Made by a program: the position numbers and the translations under genes. A stretch of 64,000 bases of DNA, taken from the NCBI RefSeq assembly GCF_018129405.1, contig NZ_JAFCLP010000015.1, positions 62,001-126,000 of the forward strand, read 5' to 3'. The notes below the pieces were generated by a model, which worked only from the letters and a program-made list of their open reading frames with translations, was not told the DNA's origin and did no database searches. The DNA comes from Bradyrhizobium iriomotense (GTDB taxonomy: Bacteria; Pseudomonadota; Alphaproteobacteria; Rhizobiales; Xanthobacteraceae). The first letter of the stretch is position 1. Each line of letters begins with the position of its first letter. Below, in pieces: positions 58,475 to 64,000 of this stretch.

Positions 58475-59390
58475 GAAAGCCGTGAGAGAGACCCCAGGGA
58501 GCGCGCCAACGCGCAATGACCTGGCGGGCATGTCGGTCCCTGAATCGCTGGTCATGCCGGGTTGCTCAAGATTTGCGTTGCGCTCGTCAGAAACGGGGCT
58601 CCGTTACGAGATCTTCGTCTATGTCCCGGAAATCGAGCCACCCGTCGGCGGCTTTCCGGTTATCTATGTGCTGGACGGCAATTCGGATTTCATCACCGTC
58701 GCTGAGACCGTGCGGCGTGTCTCTCGGCGTCCAAAGGCGACCGGCATCGTTCCGGCGATTGTCGTCGGCATCGGCTATCCCAATACGAATGGATACAATA
58801 CCAACCGCCGCCATCTGGATTTCACGCGCGGGCCCGCGGATGCGAGCGTATTTCCGGACAAGGCGATAGATGGCTGCGGCGGCCAGGCCGCCTATATCCG
58901 CTTCCTTGGAAATCAGTTGCTGCCGCATGTCCAGTCGCGGCTCAACGTTGATCCCGACCGTCGCATTCTTCTGGGACACTCTCTCGCCGGCTATTTCGTG
59001 CTGGACCTGTTGTCGCAGCAGCCGGACATGTTCAACGGCTATATCAGCTTCAGCCCCTCGGTCTGGTGGGACAGAACAGGCCTGTCGCGGGCGTTGGCGT
59101 CAGCGAACGCCATCACGCGGCCAATCCGCCTCTTTACGGCGGTCGGCCGCTGGGAGCAGGAACTTGCGCCATGGCAGGCGATGGAGAACTTCGGCAACCA
59201 GTATCATGATATCCGCAAAGCTCGCCGCATGATCGACAATGCGCGCGAAATTTCAGGTGAGGTCAGTGCGGCGTTCGGCGCGCAGGCGCATGTGCGGTTT
59301 GAACTCGGCGAGAACGACGATCATGCGACCATCGTCACAGCAATGCTTTGTCATGCCCTCCGTTTCGCCGGAACCGCTTTTGCTCCGTGA
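58467..59390 (+). CDS. Alpha/beta-hydrolase esterase, IroE/BesA-like siderophore esterase
   Basis: A 307-residue esterase D-type hydrolase: YVLDGNSDF, IVVGIGYP, nucleophile S in LLGHSLAGYFVL, and FSPSVWWD. The family opens trilactone siderophores (enterobactin, bacillibactin) to release iron, or trims them before export. There is no signal peptide, so it should act in the cytoplasm. The start at 58467 overlaps entA by 8 bp; the operon therefore probably ends here. A paralogue begins at 63192. Confidence 0.9.
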   Translation: MHEKAVRETPGSAPTRNDLAGMSVPESLVMPGCSRFALRSSETGLRYEIFVYVPEIEPPVGGFPVIYVLDGNSDFITVAETVRRVSRRPKATGIVPAIVVGIGYPNTNGYNTNRRHLDFTRGPADASVFPDKAIDGCGGQAAYIRFLGNQLLPHVQSRLNVDPDRRILLGHSLAGYFVLDLLSQQPDMFNGYISFSPSVWWDRTGLSRALASANAITRPIRLFTAVGRWEQELAPWQAMENFGNQYHDIRKARRMIDNAREISGEVSAAFGAQAHVRFELGENDDHATIVTAMLCHALRFAGTAFAP

Positions 59391-59434
59391 GAACGGATAT
59401 TTGCAAGGTTGGCGTCCGCAGCGATGCGCTTGAA

Positions 59435-59656
59435 CGGGCAGCTGACGCCCTCGAGGATGTGCTGTCCGCCCGGCGACAGCGGAACGACATGTTCGTCGGT
59501 CCGGTGCAAGCCGCTTTTGCCGCAGTAGAGGCAGAAGCGTCTCGGAATCGTTGCCCCACCCCGGTCAAGGAGGCGGCGCCATGTGTCCATGGGGCACGAT
59601 TGTTTCTGGACGTTGTGCTCTTGTGCGCAATCATCATGAGCAAGTTTAGAAGTCAT
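59435..59656 (-). pseudogene. Truncated HNH-endonuclease-like fragment
   Basis: The leftward frame contains RRFCLYCGKSGLHRTDEHVVP followed by GGQHILEGVSC, the zinc-ribbon/HNH start of a small endonuclease family that I recall as common in Bradyrhizobium. Homology stops at the second CxxC position: the expected second zinc cysteine and the rest of the domain are missing. Its end also runs towards the end of the esterase gene on the opposite strand. Most likely a broken gene left at the right edge of the siderophore genes. Confidence 0.6.
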
Positions 59657-59777
59657 TTAATCTGAGCGTTCGATCGTAGCCCCCTGCCGAGCGGTGAGTC
59701 TAAGTTGTACCCGTGCCTCATGTTTGAGGTTCGCCATCGCAGGCCTGAGATGCGGTGGTTTTGAGAACGGGAGAATT

Positions 59778-60653
59778 GTGACGGGACCGATGGCCACCGA
59801 AGGAGTGGATCTGAATGAGCGGCTGATAATGATGTCGGGCGGGTTCGTCCTGGCAGCTGGAATCAACCGCTTCGATCAGCCCAAGCGGGTCAATACGGCC
59901 CTGCCTGCGGGTATCAAGACCGTGGTGCTCTTGAGCGGCCGTTTGCAGATCAGCGTCGGCGGTGGCCGCGGGCGCGAGGTCTGCGGGCCGACCGTGCTGC
60001 TGATCCGCAGCTCGGCGGATGCCGAGCGAGACCAGGTCTTCGCGGCCAATGCGCCGATCCGCTACCTGATCGTGCAGATGAACGAGAGCATGCTCGGCGC
60101 CGAGATGGCGGATGCGCTCGACCGGTCGTTTGCCGCGATCGGAGGCGCAAGCCATCGCGGTGCGCAGCTTGCTTCCTGTCCGGCCAGCCGCGCGCTGCAG
60201 GTGCTGGTGTCGCAGATCACGAACTGTCCGATCCGTGGACCCGAGCGCGAGCTCTATCTTTGCGGTAAGGCGATGCAGCTCGTGGCGCTCGCGATCTCCT
60301 CTTGCACCACCCAGGCGGGCGATGCCGACAGCCGGCTCGCGGCGCGCGATGTCGAGCGCATCCGCAAGGCGCGCGATCTGCTGGTGGCGTCCATGCGCGA
60401 GCCGCCAAGCCTCGACGCGCTGGCGCAGCAGGTCGGCCTCAATGTGAGGAAGCTTTCGTCCGGCTTCCGCCAGGTCTATGGCGCGAGCGTGTTCGGCTTC
60501 CTTCAGGAATATCGGCTGGAGCAGGCCTACAAGCTGATCTCGACCGGCGAAATGAGCGTGTCGGGAGCGGCCTTCCACGTCGGCTATGGCGCCGCCCATT
60601 TCGCCACCATCTTCCGCAAGCGCTTCGGCGTCTCGCCGAGCAGCATGCGTTGA
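59778..60653 (+). CDS. AraC-family transcriptional regulator (siderophore regulator type)
   Basis: A 291-residue regulator. The C-terminal about 100 residues hold the two helix-turn-helix motifs (LDALAQQVGLNVRKLSSGFRQ and MSVSGAAFHVGYGAAHFATIF, then RKRFGVSP). The N-terminal part resembles PchR/YbtA-type ligand-binding domains. A GTG at 59778 behind GGGAG is chosen; an ATG at 59790 is possible. It stands between the biosynthesis genes and the siderophore receptor, as usual for activators that sense the ferric siderophore. Candidate sites are the paired CGAAAG repeats. Confidence 0.9.
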   Translation: MTGPMATEGVDLNERLIMMSGGFVLAAGINRFDQPKRVNTALPAGIKTVVLLSGRLQISVGGGRGREVCGPTVLLIRSSADAERDQVFAANAPIRYLIVQMNESMLGAEMADALDRSFAAIGGASHRGAQLASCPASRALQVLVSQITNCPIRGPERELYLCGKAMQLVALAISSCTTQAGDADSRLAARDVERIRKARDLLVASMREPPSLDALAQQVGLNVRKLSSGFRQVYGASVFGFLQEYRLEQAYKLISTGEMSVSGAAFHVGYGAAHFATIFRKRFGVSPSSMR

Positions 60654-60744
60654 CGGCAGGACTAGGCACATCCTGTCCCAGTTTTTAGGTCTCCTAACTT
60701 TGAGCGAAAGCGAGAGTCCGGCGAACGAAAGTCCGCCCCTAGGT
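60519..60744 (+). repeat. Long direct repeat, right copy
   Basis: Counterpart of 48787-49008. It covers the end of the intact AraC gene and the following operator region. See the left copy for extent and similarity. Confidence 0.75.
60685..60731 (+). promoter_or_regulatory. Candidate operator of the siderophore receptor gene
   Basis: TTAGG-tct-CCTAA (60685-60697) is a perfect dyad resembling an Irr/Fur-type inverted repeat. CGAAAG at 60705-60710 and 60726-60731 are direct repeats 21 bp apart. The receptor gene starts 92 bp downstream. Conserved in the left copy. Confidence 0.5.
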
Positions 60745-60822
60745 CCAGTTGTTCCATCGTGCAACACCGGATGCAGCGCGGCGCGGGGGGCCGCGGCGAA
60801 TTCTTGGACTGGTTCTTGGACG

Positions 60823-63198
60823 ATGGGGATGATGACAGTTTCTCGCGGAAAGTGGATGCTTTATGCCTCGGCGCTGGTTGTCGCGGGCCAGTGGCCTGGT
60901 GTCATCCATGTCGCTCATGCGCAATCGACAAATGGGGCAAGCCTCCCGCCGGTCGTGGTCGAGAGCCCTGTACCGCGGGCTCCGCGCCGTCCGGTGCGCG
61001 CCACGACCGTCGCGCCGCGCACAGCCGCCACGAGCCAGCCGAAGCCGGTCGCAGCATCGGTTGCACCGAAGGAAACGGCGCGCGGGCCGGTACGAGGTAT
61101 CGTCGCTCATCGCACTGGCACCGGTTCGAAGACCGACAGCTCGATCATGGAGACGCCGCAGTCGATCACGGTGGTGACGCGGGAGCAAATGACCACGCAA
61201 GGCGTCCGCTCGGTCGCCGAGGCCCTGCGCTACGAGCCAGGTGTCGTCGCGGAGAGCCGCGTCGGCGACCGCTTCGACAACGTGTTCATCCGCGGCTTCG
61301 GCGGCTTCGGCGCCAATGCCAACTATCTGCACTTCTGGGACGGCCTGCGCCTTCCGCGCGGCGTGTCCTATGCGATGCCCTCGGTCGATCCGTATCTCCT
61401 GGAGCGGGTCGAGATCCTGCGCGGGCCGGCCTCGGTGCTCTACGGCCAGAACAATCTCGGCGGCATGGTCAATTTGATCAGCAAGAGCCCGTCGGCGACG
61501 CCGCAAGGCGAGGTGTTCACCCGCTTCGGCGATCACAACCGCATCGAAGGTGGCTTCGATGTCAGCGGTCCCATCACCGAGGATGGGCAGTTGCTCTATC
61601 GGCTGATCGGGCTCGGCCGCAAGGCCGACACCGACGTCAATTACACCACCACCGAGCGCGAGTTCATCGCGCCGATGGTCACGTGGCGTCCGACGGCCGA
61701 TACCACCTTCACCGTGCGCGCCGTGCACGACCGAGATCCCTCGACCTACCAGCCCAACTGGCTGCCGGCCCTTGGCACGCTCCAGATCAACCCGAACGGA
61801 CAGATCCCGCGCAACTTCTTCGCGGGCCATCCGGACTACAACAGCTACAGCCGGACGCAGGACTCCATTGCCTACGAGTTCGAGCATCATTTCGACGCGA
61901 TGTGGACGGTCCGCCAGAATTTCCGCTACATGAACCTGTCGAGCGACTTCAAGGCGCTCTCGGTGACCGGCTTCGGCGCGGGCTCGACTTGCGGTGCGGG
62001 CACCACGGCCAATGTGTGCATCGGCCGCTCGAGCACGCACTACATCGAGAATCTTCAGGCTGCGACCATCGACAATCAGGCCGAGGCGAAGTTCGCCACC
62101 GGCTGGCTCCAGCATACCGTGCTGGCTGGCGTCGATTTCCAGAAGAGTTCGTCGGATGCGACCTTCGGCAACGGCGCCACCACCTATGTCAACTATCTCA
62201 ATCCGAACTATGGCACGATCGCCGCGCCGGCTTTGACGACGCAGACGCTCCAGGAGCGTGAGCAGACCGGCGTCTATCTCCAAGACCAGATCCGGCTCGG
62301 CAAGCTCGCCGCCGTGATCGGCGTCCGCAACGATTGGGCCAATGCGACCTCGGACACGCGCACGATCGCGACCGGCGTCTACACCAACCGCAGCCATCCG
62401 TCCGATTCCGCGACGACCTGGCGCACCGGCCTGACCTATCTGTTCGACAACGGCTTCGCGCCTTATGCCAGCTATGCGACCTCGTTCGAGCCGACCATCG
62501 GCACGGACTACACCGGCGCGGCGTTCGTGCCGACCACCGGCCAGCAATATGAGGTCGGCGTGAAGTACCAGCCGAATGGCTTCAACGGCTTCTTCATGCT
62601 TTCGCTCTATGACATCACGCAGAACAACGTGCTGACCATGGATACGGCGCATCTCTACGCCAACTATCCGGCCTGCACCCAGTCCGGCGCCAACTGCCAG
62701 ATCCAGCAGGGCCAGGTGAGCTCCAAGGGCATCGAGTTCAGCGCCAAGCTGACGCCGATTCCCGGCCTCGACATCATCGCGGCCGCCGCCCACAACGACA
62801 TCGAGATCACTAAGAGCACGCAGGTGGTCAGCGGCATCTCGATCCAGGGCAAGGTGCCGGTCGGCGCGCCCGCCAACACGGCGTCGCTGTGGGCCGACTA
62901 CACCATCCAGAGCGGCCAGATGACGGGCTTCGGCTTCGGCGGCGGCGTCCGCTATGTCGGCGAATCCTTCGGCGACAACATCAACTCCATGGCGATGATC
63001 GTGCCGGCCTATATCCTCGCCGACGCCATGCTGCACTACGACCTCAACGGCCTGTCGCCGCAGTTGAAGGGCTGGAAGCTAGCGTTGAACGTCACCAACC
63101 TCCTCGACAAGACCTATGTGTCGGCCTGTGCCTCCGCGACCCAATGTTTCTATGGCAATGGCCGCTCGACCATGGGAACGATCCGATACCAGTGGTAG
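60823..63198 (+). CDS. TonB-dependent siderophore receptor
   Basis: A 791-residue receptor of the FhuA/FoxA group. It has a signal peptide (RGKWMLYASALVVAGQW, cleavage near AHAQS), a TonB-box-like LPPVVVESP, a Pro/Ala-rich linker, a plug with METPQSITVVTREQM and FIRGFGGFG, then RGPASVLYGQNNLGGMVN, and a barrel ending in RYQW. Either of three clustered ATGs (60823, 60829, 60832) may be the start. Located next to the AraC regulator and behind a putative operator. It most likely takes up the product of the neighbouring cluster. Confidence 0.93.
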   Translation: MGMMTVSRGKWMLYASALVVAGQWPGVIHVAHAQSTNGASLPPVVVESPVPRAPRRPVRATTVAPRTAATSQPKPVAASVAPKETARGPVRGIVAHRTGTGSKTDSSIMETPQSITVVTREQMTTQGVRSVAEALRYEPGVVAESRVGDRFDNVFIRGFGGFGANANYLHFWDGLRLPRGVSYAMPSVDPYLLERVEILRGPASVLYGQNNLGGMVNLISKSPSATPQGEVFTRFGDHNRIEGGFDVSGPITEDGQLLYRLIGLGRKADTDVNYTTTEREFIAPMVTWRPTADTTFTVRAVHDRDPSTYQPNWLPALGTLQINPNGQIPRNFFAGHPDYNSYSRTQDSIAYEFEHHFDAMWTVRQNFRYMNLSSDFKALSVTGFGAGSTCGAGTTANVCIGRSSTHYIENLQAATIDNQAEAKFATGWLQHTVLAGVDFQKSSSDATFGNGATTYVNYLNPNYGTIAAPALTTQTLQEREQTGVYLQDQIRLGKLAAVIGVRNDWANATSDTRTIATGVYTNRSHPSDSATTWRTGLTYLFDNGFAPYASYATSFEPTIGTDYTGAAFVPTTGQQYEVGVKYQPNGFNGFFMLSLYDITQNNVLTMDTAHLYANYPACTQSGANCQIQQGQVSSKGIEFSAKLTPIPGLDIIAAAAHNDIEITKSTQVVSGISIQGKVPVGAPANTASLWADYTIQSGQMTGFGFGGGVRYVGESFGDNINSMAMIVPAYILADAMLHYDLNGLSPQLKGWKLALNVTNLLDKTYVSACASATQCFYGNGRSTMGTIRYQW

Positions 63199-64000
63199 GG
63201 AACAACGACAGGCCGATCGTCAACGCCATGCTGCCCGGTGCTTCGGTGCGCGACATGCGCTCGACCGGCGGGCACGACTATCGGATTTTCGTCTGGCAGC
63301 CGGAGCCGCGGCCGCGCGGATCGCTGCCAGTGCTCTATTTGCTGGACGGAAATGGCATGTTTCCGATCGCGGTCGCCGCGCTCGCGCTCCAGTCGCGTCG
63401 CGCCGAGCGCACCGGCGTGACGCCGTCCGTCATCGTCGGCATCGGTTATCCGACCGTGCACTGGCTTGATGCGAAGCGGCGCACCTACGACTACACGCCG
63501 CCGGTCGCGACCGATCGTCTGGCGCAGCGGCCAGGCAACCGCGCATGGGACGCGACTGGGGGCGCGGATGCGTTCCTCGATTTCATCCAGCGCGAGCTGG
63601 CGCCGGCCATATCGGACGAGTTCACCATCGATCCCGACCGCACCGCGTTGTTCGGCCACTCCTTTGGCGGTTTGCTTGGGCTCTACGCCCTCTTGACCCG
63701 GCCGGCGCTGGTCCGTAGCTACGTCGCGGCCAGTCCGTCGATCTGGTTCGCGCCCGATGCGCTCACGGGGCGGCTGAAGACCTTTGCGGCGCCTGGCCTG
63801 GCGCGTCGCCGCGTGCTCGTCACAGTCGGCAGCTTGGAGCAGGGCGGGATGTCGTCGGGTGACGCCGATGCCGACGATTATGGATCATGGATGAGGCGCA
63901 ACCGCATGGTCGATAATGCCCGCGAATTTGCCGGCGCGCTCACGCGGACCGCGGACGCGTCGCTCGACGTCTCGTTTCGGATGTTTGGGGAGGAAAACCA
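63192..64000 (+). CDS. Alpha/beta-hydrolase esterase, siderophore esterase paralogue (partial)
   Basis: The frame is open to the window end (269 codons visible). It shares with the esterase at 58467 the segments LYLLDGNGM, VGIGYP, the nucleophile in LFGHSFGGLLGLY, and ASPSIWF; residues NRMVDNAREFAG near the end also match. A GTG at 63192 overlaps the receptor stop; the next in-frame ATG (63228) would cut into the homologous N-terminus. It lies right behind the receptor, so it probably hydrolyses the imported ferric siderophore. Confidence 0.88.
   Translation, partial: MVGNNDRPIVNAMLPGASVRDMRSTGGHDYRIFVWQPEPRPRGSLPVLYLLDGNGMFPIAVAALALQSRRAERTGVTPSVIVGIGYPTVHWLDAKRRTYDYTPPVATDRLAQRPGNRAWDATGGADAFLDFIQRELAPAISDEFTIDPDRTALFGHSFGGLLGLYALLTRPALVRSYVAASPSIWFAPDALTGRLKTFAAPGLARRRVLVTVGSLEQGGMSSGDADADDYGSWMRRNRMVDNAREFAGALTRTADASLDVSFRMFGEEN

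Noticed and set aside
59348-59665. Rightward 105-codon frame after the esterase gene
   Set aside because: It is antisense to the HNH-like fragment, lacks a family match and starts inside the esterase gene in another frame.

Overview
The window looks like a Bradyrhizobium-type alphaproteobacterial chromosome. It is GC-rich, its uptake-hydrogenase genes run in the gene order known from Bradyrhizobium japonicum (hupN ... hupUV-hupSLCDF-hupGHIJK-hypABFCDE-hoxX-hoxA-hupT), and it carries two imperfect intergenic palindromes of a type common in this genus. No rRNA, complete tRNA, CRISPR array or intact transposase was seen.

Region 1 (1-11256) is a leftward operon. It encodes a branched-chain-amino-acid-type ABC importer (livG-livF-livH-livM-binding protein) followed by pxpA, a biotin carboxyl carrier protein, a biotin carboxylase and the two KipI/KipA (PxpB/PxpC-like) subunits. 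Together these resemble a urea-carboxylase/5-oxoprolinase machine split into separate polypeptides. Two closely related LysR regulators flank it. The right-hand one is divergent and has a dyad in the shared promoter region.

Region 2 (11257-21647) is a rightward amide-utilisation operon: a leader with an intrinsic terminator, an AmiC-like sensor, an AmiR-like ANTAR antiterminator, a five-gene urea/amide-type ABC importer, a formamidase, a double-domain nitrilase whose second domain has lost its cysteine, and an SDR oxidoreductase.

Region 3 (about 22085-48271) is a complete H2-uptake [NiFe]-hydrogenase system. It starts with a nickel-import set (NiCoT permease HupN, a TonB-dependent receptor overlapping it, and a DUF3422 protein). 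The H2 sensor HupUV, the structural genes hupSLC, the protease HupD, the maturation sets hupFGHIJK and hypABFCDE, HoxX, and the HoxA/HupT regulators follow. Three sequences with sigma-54 -24/-12 spacing precede hupN, hupS and hupG. The hupN promoter is overlaid by a perfect GTATGA-N16-TCATAC NikR-type operator. hupN and hupS share a TTG-N7-CAA dyad about 117 bp upstream of the -24 element, a candidate HoxA site. This gives a simple model in which H2 sensing switches on both the enzyme and its nickel supply, and nickel shuts off the latter.

Region 4 (48272-64000) is a catecholate siderophore locus: an O-methyltransferase, isochorismate synthase, DHB-AMP ligase, isochorismatase, a separate aryl carrier protein, a C-A-T-TE synthetase with a serine-type adenylation domain, DHB dehydrogenase, an esterase, an AraC regulator, a TonB-dependent siderophore receptor and a second esterase that runs off the window. 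The product is inferred to be enterobactin-like. A decayed second copy of the araC 3' end, with a well-conserved operator, lies at the left edge, and an HNH-endonuclease fragment lies inside the right edge. Both point to an assembled or inserted locus.
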